Part shown: positions 23,663 to 33,800 of the stretch, one piece after another
How the letters are laid out: every line of letters begins with the position of its first letter
Position numbering within the stretch: position 1 is the first letter of the stretch
Assembly (NCBI RefSeq): GCF_003807585.1
Contig: NZ_RMBX01000001.1
Location: forward strand, 682,001 to 746,000
Length of the DNA: 64,000 nucleotides
Direction: 5' to 3'
Origin: Chitinophaga barathri
Lineage (GTDB): Bacteria > Bacteroidota > Bacteroidia > Chitinophagales > Chitinophagaceae
Program-made: the position numbers and the translations under genes
The notes under the pieces: model-generated
The model's input: only the letters and a program-made list of their open reading frames with translations
The model's database searches: none
What the model was told of the DNA's origin: nothing

Positions 23663-24190
23663 TTACCAGCCTTCGCGCTCTTTCAGCTTTTCGATATGCG
23701 CCAGGTGGTGCAGGCCGTGCCAGCTGTAGTTTGCGAGATGCGTGGCCATATTGTTCACGGCGTTGTTGCCGGGGTGAAAAAAGGTCTTGTCCCAATGGCG
23801 CGCTTCCATATGCTCCAGCACGGCCACCCAGCGGGTGTGCAGTGCATGCAGCAGGGTAATGGATACGTTGATGGGCGTGTATTGCACATCGGGCAGCTCG
23901 GCCCATGCCGTTTCGTCGTATGGTTTAATGGTGGGATTGTCTTCCGTAAGGGCCAGTTTCAGGCGCGTAAGCCCGTTCATATGCGAATCCGCCACGTGAT
24001 GTACCACCTGTGCCACCGTCCAGCCGCCGGGGCGATAGGGCGTGCCCAGCTGGTGCGCATCGAGGTTCTGAATGGCCAGTTCCAGCAGCGAAGGCAGGTA
24101 CCTGATATCGTTGATGTACTTCTTCCGCATCTCTGCGGTGATCACGGCGGGCGCATGGAAGCGGCCGATAGGATAGCGTAGATCTTCCAT
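23663..24190 (-). CDS. DinB/YfiT-family putative bacillithiol S-transferase
   Basis: 175 aa four-helix bundle. Three metal-binding histidines fit the DinB/YfiT plan: one in VVHHVADSH (H64/H65) and H158/H162 in WHGLHHLAHI. The start YPIGRFHAPAVIT is typical of YfiT (BstA) proteins, which use bacillithiol as thiol cofactor for detoxification. bshB1 in the same window fits. It lies between the Nudix gene and an ABC ATPase gene (20 nt gap), all on the minus strand. Confidence 0.87.
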   Translation of the reverse strand: MEDLRYPIGRFHAPAVITAEMRKKYINDIRYLPSLLELAIQNLDAHQLGTPYRPGGWTVAQVVHHVADSHMNGLTRLKLALTEDNPTIKPYDETAWAELPDVQYTPINVSITLLHALHTRWVAVLEHMEARHWDKTFFHPGNNAVNNMATHLANYSWHGLHHLAHIEKLKEREGW

Positions 24191-24210
24191 TATACGGGAT
24201 GTTTGACTTG

Positions 24211-24975
24211 TTATTCTTCGCGAAGGTCTTTGCCGGTAAGGTGGATGAACACATCCTCCAGGTTCGCCAGCTTCACTTCTTTTTTACGCTCAAAACCTCC
24301 TGCCACCAGCTGGTCTATCAATGCATCCGGGGTATCCAGGGCAATGATCTTCCCGCTGTCCACGATCGCGCAGCGGTCGCAGAGGAACTCTGCTTCGTCC
24401 ATGTAATGGGTGGTGATCACCACGGTGGTGCCCTGGTCGCGCACTTGCTGGATCAGCGTCCAGAGGTTGCGGCGGGCCTGCGGGTCCAGCCCGGTGGTGG
24501 GCTCGTCCAGGAAAATGATGCGCGGGCGGTTGATGAGCGTGGTGGCGATGGAAAAACGTTGTTTCTGGCCGCCGGAGAGGGATTTGTATTTCTCTTTGGC
24601 CTTGTCTTCGAGGTTGAACTGTTTCAGCAGCTCCATACCGTCCACTTTTCGGTTGTAGAGGCCGCCGAACAGGTCTATCAGTTCCAGCAGGTTGAGGCCG
24701 GGATAATATCCCGAGGTTTGCAGCTGCACGCCGATGAGCTGTTTGATGGCTTCGGGGTTATCGTCCAGGTTGAGACCGTTCACCGTTACGGTGCCGGACG
24801 TCTTTTCCCGGAGGGTCTCGATGATCTCCAGCGTGGTGCTTTTACCGGCGCCATTCGGCCCCAGGAGGCCAAAAACCTCGTTTTCGTATACGTCGAAGCT
24901 GATCCCTTTCACGGCGGTGAAGTCCCCGTATTTTTTCACCAGGTCCCTCACCTCAATGATCTTTCGTTTTTCCAT
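24211..24975 (-). CDS. ABC transporter ATP-binding protein
   Basis: 254 aa from ATG 24975 (a TTG at 24993 would add six codons). Walker A GLLGPNGAGKST, Q-loop GVQLQTSGYYPGLN, signature LSGGQKQR, Walker B IIFLDEPTTGLDP, H-loop ITTHYMDEAE. It resembles the DrrA/CcmA-like subfamily that works with ABC-2 type permeases for export, but no permease is encoded next to it. The C-terminal LANLEDVFIHLTGKDLREE is also of the DrrA kind. The partner is probably elsewhere in the genome. Confidence 0.93.
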   Translation of the reverse strand: MEKRKIIEVRDLVKKYGDFTAVKGISFDVYENEVFGLLGPNGAGKSTTLEIIETLREKTSGTVTVNGLNLDDNPEAIKQLIGVQLQTSGYYPGLNLLELIDLFGGLYNRKVDGMELLKQFNLEDKAKEKYKSLSGGQKQRFSIATTLINRPRIIFLDEPTTGLDPQARRNLWTLIQQVRDQGTTVVITTHYMDEAEFLCDRCAIVDSGKIIALDTPDALIDQLVAGGFERKKEVKLANLEDVFIHLTGKDLREE

Positions 24976-25140
24976 GGGACCAAAATACGGCAAAAAACAT
25001 TGCAGCGTATCCCGAATGTGAAGAGGCGTTTGGAAACCTCCCTGTGCGCGGGATCAGGGGGAAAGGCCGCGGCCGCCTCCCCGGTTAACTGTGCGCCACG
25101 GAGTGAAACAGCCCCGGATCGCAGGCTTCCTAAAATGCGT

Positions 25141-25165
25141 AAAGGCGCAGTTTCCTGCGCCCCTA
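25141..25165 (-). terminator. Likely terminator after the CAP-domain gene
   Basis: Perfect 7-bp stem ggcgcag (25144-25150) with ctgcgcc (25155-25161), loop tttc; a short T-rich stretch follows on the minus strand. It lies about 30 nt beyond the stop at 25193. Confidence 0.5.
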
Positions 25166-25192
25166 CACTCAAAATAAACAGTTAGTAAGCAG

Positions 25193-25729
25193 TTATTTTT
25201 TAGCCGTTGCAGCCGGCTTGTTGATGAATATCTGCGTGAAATAAACGATGTTGCCTTTGCCCCTGGCCGTACCGATGCCGATCAGGTTAAAGTCGCCCAG
25301 CATGTTCTTGCGGTGGCCCGGGCTTTTGATCCAGCCATCCACTACCGCTTCGGCGCTGAGGTTGCCGTAAGCCACATTCTCCGCAGCAGCGCGCACGGTG
25401 CCCAGTTTTTTGGAAATATCATCCACCCTGGATTCAAACCCGTCGTGCCCGAAATTCCTGCGGCCGGTAGCCATGGACTTGCTGTGGTCCCTCGCTTCGA
25501 TGCTGATCACGTTGCTGATCTCCAGCGGCTTCAGGCCTTTGGTACGGCGGAACTTGTTCACATAAAAAAGGATATCTTCCTCTACACTCTTCTCATCTCC
25601 TTCCCTGGCTGTGGTATTGGCACTGGTGGATGTGGAAGTGGCAACGGGCCTGGAGCAGGCTACCGATTGGGAAGCGGCAAACACAAAAGTTGCCAGTACA
25701 AGGATCTTACAATAATGCTGGTTAAACAT
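25193..25729 (-). CDS. CAP/SCP-domain lipoprotein
   Basis: 178 aa. Signal peptide with a likely lipobox (AASQSVAC, Cys about 25) followed by a Ser/Thr-rich linker (STSTSANTT). The CAP domain carries the motifs NFGHDGF, AENVAYG and SPGHRKNML, with the His and Glu of the CAP cavity. These proteins are secreted; the molecular role of bacterial CAP proteins is mostly unknown. The fbp gene lies 59 nt upstream, same strand. Confidence 0.88.
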   Translation of the reverse strand: MFNQHYCKILVLATFVFAASQSVACSRPVATSTSTSANTTAREGDEKSVEEDILFYVNKFRRTKGLKPLEISNVISIEARDHSKSMATGRRNFGHDGFESRVDDISKKLGTVRAAAENVAYGNLSAEAVVDGWIKSPGHRKNMLGDFNLIGIGTARGKGNIVYFTQIFINKPAATAKK

Positions 25730-25788
25730 GTTTCTTTAAACGGTTTTTATATACCAAAAATTGTATGATCCAATATCAGGCCAAAAGT

Positions 25789-26796
25789 TTAACGGAGCGT
25801 TTCCTTCACCGCTTCCACCATGTTCTTTGAACCGATGAAGATAGGTATACGCTGGTGCAGCTCCGTAGGCTTGATGTCCAGCAGGCGGCGCTCCCCGTCC
25901 GCAATGGCCATGCCTCCCGCCTTCTCCATGAGGAAAGACATGGGGTTGCACTCATAACAAAGCCTCAAACGGCCTTGTGTATATTTTCCAAAGATGGGAT
26001 ACATAAAGATGCCGCCCTGTATGAGCGTGCGGTGTATCTCAGACACCATGCAGCCTACAAAACGGTGGCGGTACACCCGCTGGGTGTTATCCTTTGCCAT
26101 GAACAGGTCTATGGCATTCCTTACCTTTTCTTCATACAGATGGTAATACCCCACATTCACGGAGAAAATATCGCTGTCCTCGGGTACTTTCAGGTTCGGG
26201 TGGCTGAGGCAGAACTCCCCGATGCTGGGGTCCAGCGTGAAGCCCTGCACGCTCCGGCGCGTGGCGTATACGAGCATGGTGGAAGAGCCATAGATGATGT
26301 ACCCCGCGGCGATCTGCTGGCTGCCGGGCTGCAGGAAGTCTTCCAGCGTGCAGCGTGTACCGTTGGGGGAAAGACGGCGGTATACGGAAAAGATAGTGCC
26401 GATGGAAACATTCACGTCGATGTTGCCGGAACCGTCCAGCGGGTCCATGAGCACCACGTATTTGGAGTTCATGGACAGCTCGTCTTCAAAAGCGATAAAC
26501 TCCTCGTTTTCCTCGGAGGCCACCCCGCAGCAATAGATACTGTTGCGCAGCGTGCTGATCAGCTGGTCGTTTGCAAATTCATCGAGCTTTTTCACGGCTT
26601 CGCCCTGTACGTTGGTTTTACCAGCTTCGCCCAGTATGTCCGCAATGCCTGCCTTGTTCACTTCCACATTCACTCTTTTGGAAGCCAGGCCGATATCCCG
26701 GAGGAGGCCGGAAAGCTGGCCGGTAGCGCCGGGGTAGTTGCGCAGTTCCTGGATCGTGAACTCATCCAAAGTCATCACTCGTTTGTTCATTTTCAT
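25789..26796 (-). CDS. fbp: Fructose-1,6-bisphosphatase, class I
   Basis: Gluconeogenic hydrolysis of fructose-1,6-bisphosphate to fructose-6-phosphate. 335 aa. Metal/phosphate motif LMDPLDGSGNID, EDELSMNSKY preceding it, and YPIFGKYTQGRLRLCYECNP and EKAGGMAIADG in the C-terminal half, as in class I enzymes. The N-terminal region holding the AMP site in the vertebrate and E. coli enzymes is present (TGQLSGLLRDIGLASK), so AMP inhibition is possible. Divergent from the aspartate kinase gene. Confidence 0.96.
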   Translation of the reverse strand: MKMNKRVMTLDEFTIQELRNYPGATGQLSGLLRDIGLASKRVNVEVNKAGIADILGEAGKTNVQGEAVKKLDEFANDQLISTLRNSIYCCGVASEENEEFIAFEDELSMNSKYVVLMDPLDGSGNIDVNVSIGTIFSVYRRLSPNGTRCTLEDFLQPGSQQIAAGYIIYGSSTMLVYATRRSVQGFTLDPSIGEFCLSHPNLKVPEDSDIFSVNVGYYHLYEEKVRNAIDLFMAKDNTQRVYRHRFVGCMVSEIHRTLIQGGIFMYPIFGKYTQGRLRLCYECNPMSFLMEKAGGMAIADGERRLLDIKPTELHQRIPIFIGSKNMVEAVKETLR

Positions 26797-26902
26797 ATAC
26801 GTGTTTAGGTTTGGGTGCGCTAAAATAAGCTAAATCAAGGGGTTTTATAAGAAAACGGTCATTCCCCGCCAAAGAGATTTTTAAACAATTCTACAATTGA
26901 TG

Positions 26903-26910
26903 TACTTTTG
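26903..26910 (+). promoter_or_regulatory. Candidate -7 element of the aspartate kinase gene
   Basis: TACTTTTG, an exact TAnnTTTG match 33 nt before the ATG at 26944, in an AT-rich divergent intergenic region. -33 element poor. Confidence 0.45.
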
Positions 26911-26943
26911 CGGGATATTTTTTAAAAGAAGAGGTTTCTCCTT

Positions 26944-28221
26944 ATGAAGGTTTTCAAATTTGGCGGCGCAAGTTTAGAAACTATTGAGCGCATACAACAG
27001 GTGGGTAAAATCATCCAGTCATTTCCTGACGATAAGCTGCTTGTCGTAATATCGGCAATGGGCAAAACGACCAATGAACTGGAAAAAGTCGCCCAGAACT
27101 ATTTCATGCGTAAAAGAGAGATAGCCGCGCAGCTGCTTTACAACATAGAGCAGCAGCATATCCAGACCGCGGAGAACCTGCTGGGTACCCGCGAACACCC
27201 GCTGTTCGTACAATTGCAGCAGTTCTTCACCGAAGCGGAATGGACCCTCGGCGAAAAACCCACCCGCAATTACGATTATTATTACGATCAGCTCGTGGGC
27301 CTGGGCGAACTCCTCAGCACCGCTATCGTGAGCGCGTACTTCAACCAGGCGGGCATTGTGAACAGCTGGGTGGATGTAAGGGATGTGTTCAGAACGGACG
27401 ATAACTTCCGTGATGCGAATATCAACTGGGAAATAACGGAATTGCAGGTGAACCAGAAGGTAATGCCGCTGTTCAACGCCGTGAACATCGTGATAGCACA
27501 GGGTTTTATCGGCAGTACGGACCAGAATGAAAGCGTCACCCTCGGCCGCGAGGGCAGCGACTTTTCCGCCGCCGTATTTGCCAACCTGCTGAATGCGGAC
27601 AGCCAGACCATCTGGAAAGATGTGGAAGGCCTGAAAAATGCAGATCCCAAACTCTTTGCGGACACCATCAACATCCCCGAGATCGCATACGGGGAAGTGA
27701 TCGAAATGGCGTATTACGGCGCGCAGGTGATCCATCCCAAGACCATCAAACCTTTACAGAACAAACAGATCCCCTTATACGTAAAATGTTTCCTGGACAA
27801 AGACCTTCCGGGCACCGTGATCAGGCAGGATGCAGACAACCGCAAGCTGCCGCCCCTCATTGTGCTGAAGAAAAACCAGGTGCTGATCTCCATCACTTCC
27901 CGCGATTTCTCCTTTATTACCGAAGACAGGATCAGCGACATTTACGAGATCTTCCACGACAAAAAGATCAAGATCAATCTCACGCAGAATGCCGCGATCA
28001 CTTTCTCCTGCTGTATAGATAATAACCCGGAGAAGATTGAACTGCTTATCAAAGCCCTGCACGAAGGGTTCAAGATCTCCTATAACGAAGGCCTTGAACT
28101 GCTCACTGTAAGACATTACAAAAACGGTTTGCTGGAAGAGCTGACGAAAGGAAGGAAAGTATTGCTGGAACAACGTTCTGACAATACCGTACAGCTCGTG
28201 ATGAAGTTGCCGCCCCAATGA
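26944..28221 (+). CDS. Aspartate kinase
   Basis: Phosphorylates aspartate, the first step to lysine, threonine, methionine and diaminopimelate. 425 aa, monofunctional. Kinase start KVFKFGGASLET, middle VTLGREGSDFSAAVFANLL, and IWKDVEGLKNADPKLF. The last 125 residues form ACT regulatory domains (VLISITSRDFSFITED, INLTQNAAITFSCCID), so feedback control by an end-product amino acid is likely. The family has several forms and which feedback applies cannot be told. Confidence 0.94.
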   Translation: MKVFKFGGASLETIERIQQVGKIIQSFPDDKLLVVISAMGKTTNELEKVAQNYFMRKREIAAQLLYNIEQQHIQTAENLLGTREHPLFVQLQQFFTEAEWTLGEKPTRNYDYYYDQLVGLGELLSTAIVSAYFNQAGIVNSWVDVRDVFRTDDNFRDANINWEITELQVNQKVMPLFNAVNIVIAQGFIGSTDQNESVTLGREGSDFSAAVFANLLNADSQTIWKDVEGLKNADPKLFADTINIPEIAYGEVIEMAYYGAQVIHPKTIKPLQNKQIPLYVKCFLDKDLPGTVIRQDADNRKLPPLIVLKKNQVLISITSRDFSFITEDRISDIYEIFHDKKIKINLTQNAAITFSCCIDNNPEKIELLIKALHEGFKISYNEGLELLTVRHYKNGLLEELTKGRKVLLEQRSDNTVQLVMKLPPQ

Positions 28222-28559
28222 GAGAACGCCGCGATCCCGGCACCTTACAGGTCTCTCCCCCTGTAAAAGGTGTCATCCAAATGCCGGAACCGCAACGTTC
28301 CATCACCGGCGTACATTTTTCCCATAAGCATAAAAGTGCATTTGCGGAATGTCCCCTGCGGGACGGCGTTGCTGTTACTATACAAATCCTAGAATAACGC
28401 GCTGTTCAAATATACACGCCATCTTTTCCTGTTACACAACAATTCAACCGGCCAGGGTTTGCGGCTGCCATACGGCCGTTTTTAGCGGCGCAAATGCATT
28501 CGTGGGGAGGAAACGGTCGTTCGTAGACAAAATTCCGGGCAGGCAAGGCATATCCTGGC
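28222..28559. other. 338-nt intergenic stretch with a weak hairpin
   Basis: Between the aspartate kinase and the convergent LytTR gene. I see no gene. A loose stem (caccttacagg 28241-28251 with cctgtaaaaggtg 28260-28272, one bulge) lies near its start and may stop lysC-type transcription, but no T run follows. Confidence 0.6.
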
Positions 28560-29270
28560 TCAGGAAAGCTCCCGCAGCACCAGTTCCTTATAACTCCGCC
28601 CGATGGGAATGGGCTTCCCGTTGATCTCGATATCCGTAGCGGTAAAGGCGTCAATTTTGTCTTTAGCCACGATGAACGAGCGGTGGATGCGGATGAAGTT
28701 GTTCCTTGCCAGCAGCTCTTCTATTTCACCCAGCTGGAACTTGGTGAGGATGGTTTGTTTGTGCGTGGTGATGCCGATGTATTCTTTGAGGCTTTCGATG
28801 TAGAGTATTTCATCAAGATAGACCTTCACTTTCTTTTTACTGACATTAAAAAACAGGTAAGCCCTTTCCGGCGGTGTTACCCGCGCGGGCAGCGGTGCCG
28901 CGGGTGCGGGCAGCGGCTGTTGCCGCACTTTGTTCACCGCTGTGAGGAACCTGCTGAACTCGATGGGCTTGAGCAGGTAATCCGTTACATTCAGCTCGTA
29001 CCCTTCCAGCGCGTATTCCTGGTAAGCAGTGGTGATGATGATCTGCGGCGGGTGTTTGAGGGCTTTGATAAAAGCGAACCCTTTGAGTTTGGGCAGATGG
29101 ATGTCCAGGAAAATGAGGTGTACCTGCTCCCGTTGTAATACTTCCATAGCAAAGATGGCGTCCGCGCATACGGCCTTCAGCTCCAGGAAAGGCACCTGGC
29201 GGATGTAGTCGCACAGCACTTCCGCGGCCAGCGGCTCGTCTTCCACGATGATGCAGTTAAATTTTTGCAT
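28560..29270 (-). CDS. LytTR-family response regulator
   Basis: 236 aa DNA-binding regulator. Receiver domain (1-120): acidic pair E10/D11, phospho-acceptor D56 in LIFLDIHLPK, K101 in LLKP. LytTR domain (about 135-236): VKVYLDEILYIESLKEYIGI, LARNNFIRIHRSFIV, PIPIGRSYKELV. Start overlaps the kinase gene by 14 nt, so the two proteins are made together. A proline/alanine-rich linker (LPAPAAPLPARVTPP) joins the domains. The target genes are unknown; susC-susD begins 0.5 kb upstream of the kinase on the other strand. Confidence 0.95.
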   Translation of the reverse strand: MQKFNCIIVEDEPLAAEVLCDYIRQVPFLELKAVCADAIFAMEVLQREQVHLIFLDIHLPKLKGFAFIKALKHPPQIIITTAYQEYALEGYELNVTDYLLKPIEFSRFLTAVNKVRQQPLPAPAAPLPARVTPPERAYLFFNVSKKKVKVYLDEILYIESLKEYIGITTHKQTILTKFQLGEIEELLARNNFIRIHRSFIVAKDKIDAFTATDIEINGKPIPIGRSYKELVLRELS

Positions 29271-30315
29271 GACTGTCCAGGTTGATGGTCAATACTACTT
29301 TGAATACGGCGGCTTCTGAAAATACGAGCAACTGGTGTTCGGTATACATCAGCTCCAGCTGCCGCCGCACGTTGCCCAGCCCGATCTTGTGCTGGCTGTT
29401 GTTTCCTTCATGCTCGCGGTTGTTTTCCACGGTAAAGGTCAGTATTCCTTTTTGGAGGCGCAGGTCCATATGCACGTATGAATCGAAACGGGTTTCACTG
29501 ACGCCGTGTTTAAAGGCGTTTTCCACGAAAGGCATCAGCAGCAGCGGCGCCACGGGGTGTTGCTCCTGGTCTATGTCCTGTGTGAAGGTAACATTCAGGC
29601 GGTTGTTGTAACGGATCCTTTCGAGGTCCAGGTAATCGTTGATCATCCTGATCTCTTCCGCCATCGTGATCATGCCTTTGCCGGATTCGTAGAGCATAAA
29701 ACGCAGCAGTTTGGAGAGTTTCATCACGATCTCCGGCGCCTGGTCGCTTTTTTTGCGGGTGAGCGCGTAGATGTTGTTCAGGGTATTGAAGAGGAAATGC
29801 GGGTTCGTCTGGTTCCGCAGGAACTTCAGTTCTGTTTCCAGTTTTTCCTTTACGAGGTCCTTTTCCCGCACCCGCGCGGAAAGCTGCATCCGCAGCAGTT
29901 TGAAGGCCACGGCGGTGGCGCATACAAACCCGATGTCTATAATCCCCAGCAGCAGCCTGGGCAACGAAAACAACGCGCCGGGTTTGCCGATGCCATCATA
30001 AACAACCTGGTTGATGTAATACACGAACGTAACGCGGTATAGCACCAGCGAAACGGCCATCACGGCTATCACCTGGAGCGTGACCCAGGCGAGGTTCCGT
30101 TTTTCCTTCAGCACCTGCGGCACGGCGGCGTACAATACAAAATAGGTGATGATAAGTTTAGGCATGGTGGCTGCGGTAGCGGCATGAAGCGCTATTATAA
30201 AACGCCTGCCATCCGGCACGCCGGCCATCAGGGCGGCGGACCAGGTATATTCCATCAGGGCGTCCTGGAGGGTATAGGCCACCCAGAACAAGACATGTAA
30301 GAGCCATCGCTTCAT
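29257..30315 (-). CDS. LytS-like sensor histidine kinase
   Basis: 352 aa from ATG 30315 (the frame is open up to 30414). Four membrane helices (e.g. LHVLFWVAYTLQDAL, KLIITYFVLYAAVP, LAWVTLQVIAVMAVSLVLY, RLLLGIIDIGFVCATAVAF), a short coiled region (ARVREKDLVKEKLETELK), the phospho-acceptor NPHFLFNTLNN of the His_kinase family, and the ATPase end with LMPFVENAFKHG and IGLGNVRRQLELMY. Partner of the LytTR regulator. The signal sensed by the helices is unknown. Confidence 0.94.
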   Translation of the reverse strand: MKRWLLHVLFWVAYTLQDALMEYTWSAALMAGVPDGRRFIIALHAATAATMPKLIITYFVLYAAVPQVLKEKRNLAWVTLQVIAVMAVSLVLYRVTFVYYINQVVYDGIGKPGALFSLPRLLLGIIDIGFVCATAVAFKLLRMQLSARVREKDLVKEKLETELKFLRNQTNPHFLFNTLNNIYALTRKKSDQAPEIVMKLSKLLRFMLYESGKGMITMAEEIRMINDYLDLERIRYNNRLNVTFTQDIDQEQHPVAPLLLMPFVENAFKHGVSETRFDSYVHMDLRLQKGILTFTVENNREHEGNNSQHKIGLGNVRRQLELMYTEHQLLVFSEAAVFKVVLTINLDSHAKI

Positions 30316-30800
30316 CAGGGCCAAAAGTCGGTAAAAAGCATTTATATGAAGGCAAAAACATCCAAACGGCCGGTTTCGCAGGCCAGACGACAGGTAACAA
30401 CAACCGGCGTTCAACTCCTTTCTATCTGTTTTCTTTTCTTTCCTTTTTGTATTTTAATTTATTATTAAAAATGAAGAAATTCTTATTATTTTGTTACCAA
30501 TAACCATATTTTGTAAACTGTTCATAAGACCAAAATCAAGCGGATCTGTTCCGAAAGACTGAAAAGTTCCACCATAAGCATTTGAAAAACATTATGATAG
30601 GCATGTTATTTAGTTCTCTTAACAATTCTTTAATGGTTACTTAACCTGAAAGAAGAAGTAAACTCTTCTTTTATTCTCAACTTGCGTCCGCAATCCATTT
30701 GTTTCGCTGACGCTTTTTTACTGACAGTGCAGGTAACTGCTCTGAACGGACTTGTCGTTTTCGCACTCTTTGTATTTGTATAACTATAAAACCTTCAAAC
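30316..30800. other. 485-nt AT-rich divergent intergenic region
   Basis: Between the sensor kinase and susC, transcribed apart from each other. It is visibly richer in A+T than the genes around it. I see no gene and no clear -7 element of the TAnnTTTG type, so both promoters here remain unplaced. Confidence 0.6.
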
Positions 30801-33800
30801 ATGCTCACCACGCTTCGATCACTCAGCGGCTGGTTGCTATTGCTACTCTGCCTTTTCCCGGCATTGGCCAATGCCCAGCAGACAGGCGCCACCTTATCCG
30901 GCGTAATTACAAGCTCTAAAGGCGAACAACTTCCCGGCGTTACCATTGAAGCCAGAATGACGGACGGCCAGCGCAAAGGCACTGCCTCTCTTTCGGACGG
31001 CAACTACACTCTCGCCAATCTCCCGGAAGGCGTTCCTTTACAGATCACTTTTACATTCCTCGGATTTGAATCCCTTGTGATCAAGAACAAAATTTTAAAA
31101 AATGGCAACAACGCTCTTTCCGTTCAGTTACTGGAAGGAGACAGGAAATTGAATGAACTGGTAGTAGTAGGTTACGGCACCCAGAAAAAAGTGAACCTCA
31201 CCGGCGCCATCGCCCAGGTGGATTCCAAAGCGCTGGAAAACCGCCCTGTAGCCAACGTAACACAGGCCCTGCAGGGTGCTATCCCCGGGCTTAACATCAA
31301 CTTCACCGATGGCCGCCCCGGCGCAAACGGCCGCTTCAACATCCGCGGCACCAACCCGCTCAGCTCCGGCGCCACCCCGCTGGTACTGATAGACGGTGTA
31401 CCCGGTTCAATGAACAACGTGAACCCGCGCGACATCGAGACTTTTACCGTACTGAAAGATGCCGCCGCTTCCGCCATCTATGGCGCGCGCGCAGCATTCG
31501 GCGTAATACTGATCACCACCAGGACGCCTAAAAAAGGTAAACTCAACGTTAACTACGGCAACAACTTCTCTAAATCCTATAACACCGTAAGCACAGACTT
31601 CATCACCGACGGTTACACTTCCGCCATGCTGAACGACGAAGCTTTCCTCGTAACCACCGGCAACACTTATACAAGATATACCCCGGCGGACATGGAGGAA
31701 CTGAAAAAACGCCAGACGGACAAATCGCTGCCCACCGTGATCACAGACGTCCGCAACGGCCGTGAACAATACGTTTATTATGGTCATACCGACTGGTGGA
31801 AAGAATTTTTCCTGCCCGCACAGGACGGTATGGAGCACAGCCTGAGCGTTTCCGGCGGTACTGAGAAAGTAGACTTCCTGCTTTCCGGCCGCATGTACAA
31901 CAAAAAAGGCATGATGCGCTACGACCGTGACGAATACAATTCGTTCAACCTCCGCACCAAACTCACCGTGAGGGCCACTAAATGGCTGACGTTCACCAAC
32001 AATACCCAGTTCATGATCGGCAAGTACACCTACCCAGGCTGGGACCCGAACACGAACTTCGTGAACACTACCGTACACGCCCTTCCCTCTTATCTTCCCA
32101 AAAACCCGGACGGCACCGCCACTTACATCACTGCTCTGAATAACTACCAGATCGGCGACGGCCTGTTTTCCGACCTGCTTTACGGCAAAAACAAAGGCAT
32201 TCAGCGCTGGAACGAGCTGATGAGCACCTGGGGCGCTACCATCAGGGTGAATGACAACATCAACCTGTACGCGAATTACACCTTTACGCTGAACCCTGCC
32301 AGGGACAACGATAACCCGACTATCTCCACCTACAGGCAGACTTCTTCTCCGTATTCCATCTATCCCGGTGTGATCGCCAAAGTGCCCAGGCCCGACTTCC
32401 TCCGCGAAGAGAACAACCAGGACTACTATCACGTTGCCAACGCCTATGGCGAGTTCCAGAAAAGTTATGGCAAACATAACGTGAAGTTCATGGCGGGCTA
32501 CAACCAGGAGCTGAAACAGTTCAAACGCGTAACATCCGAGCGCGGCGACCTGCTGTCCCAGGACCTGAACGACGTGAACCTCGGCTCCGGTTATTACACC
32601 CTCACCGGTGACCAGAGCGAATGGGCGCTGCTCGGCTTCTTTGCCCGCGCGAACTACGATTACAAAGGCAAATACCTGCTGGAACTGAACGGCCGCTACG
32701 ACGGAACTTCCCGTTTCCCGAAAGGCCAGCGCTTCGGCTTCTTCCCCTCTGTTTCCGCAGGCTGGAGGATCAGCGAAGAAAGTTTCTTCGAGCCGCTGAA
32801 AAAGACCATCAACGACCTGAAATTCCGTGCTTCCTACGGTCAGCTCGGCAACCAGGTTACTTCCAACTACCCTTATATTCCGTTGCTCGCACGCGGTACT
32901 TCAGACTGGATCGCAGGCGGCAAAAAGATCGAGTTCCTGACCGCTCCCCCTGCGATCTCCCCGAACCTGACCTGGGAAAGGACCGCTTCACAGAACTTCG
33001 GTATCGATATGGGGCTGCTTCAGAACAAACTGTCCGTAAGCCTGGATTATTACATCCGCGACACGAAGGACATGCTGACCAGGGGCGCCACCGTACCGGT
33101 AGTATTCGGTACCACCGAAGCGCGTGAAAACGCCGCCGATCTCCGCACAAAAGGTTTTGAAATCAGCATCAACTACAACGACCAGTTCGATCTCGCAGGC
33201 AAACCCTTTATGTGGAGCATCGGCGCGAACCTCAGCGATTTCAGCTCTGTGATCACCAGGTTCTCCAACGACAACAAACGCCTGAATGATTATTACGTAG
33301 GCCAGAAATACGGCGAAATGTGGGGTTACCTCACAGACGGTTACTTTAACAGCGACGAAGAAGCCGCCGCATGGCAGGCCAAAGTGAACCAGGACCTCGT
33401 TGGTTCCAACATCAAAAGCGCTTCCGGCCAGTGGAACAAACTGCGCGCGGGCGACCTGAAATTTAAAGATATCAACAACGACGGCACGATCAGCCCGGGC
33501 CTGAACACCCTCAGCGATCATGGTGACCTCGTATACCTCGGCAACAGCCAGATCCGCTACCCGTATGCCTTCAACGGCTCCGCCAGCTGGAATGGCATAG
33601 ACCTGTCCTTCTTCTTCCAGGGCATCGGTAAAAGAGACTGGTACCCCGGCGCCAACGCGGACAAATTCTGGGGCCCCTATAGCCGTCCTTATTATTCCTT
33701 CCTCCCCACCAATTTCGAAGACCTGGTGTGGACCCCGGAAAAAGGCCAGGACAGCTACTTCCCCCGTCTGCGCGGTTACATCGCTCTCAATGGCAACAAC

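Noticed and set aside
31407..32477. 356-codon minus-strand ORF inside susC
   Set aside because: Antisense shadow; valine-rich mirror composition and no domain.
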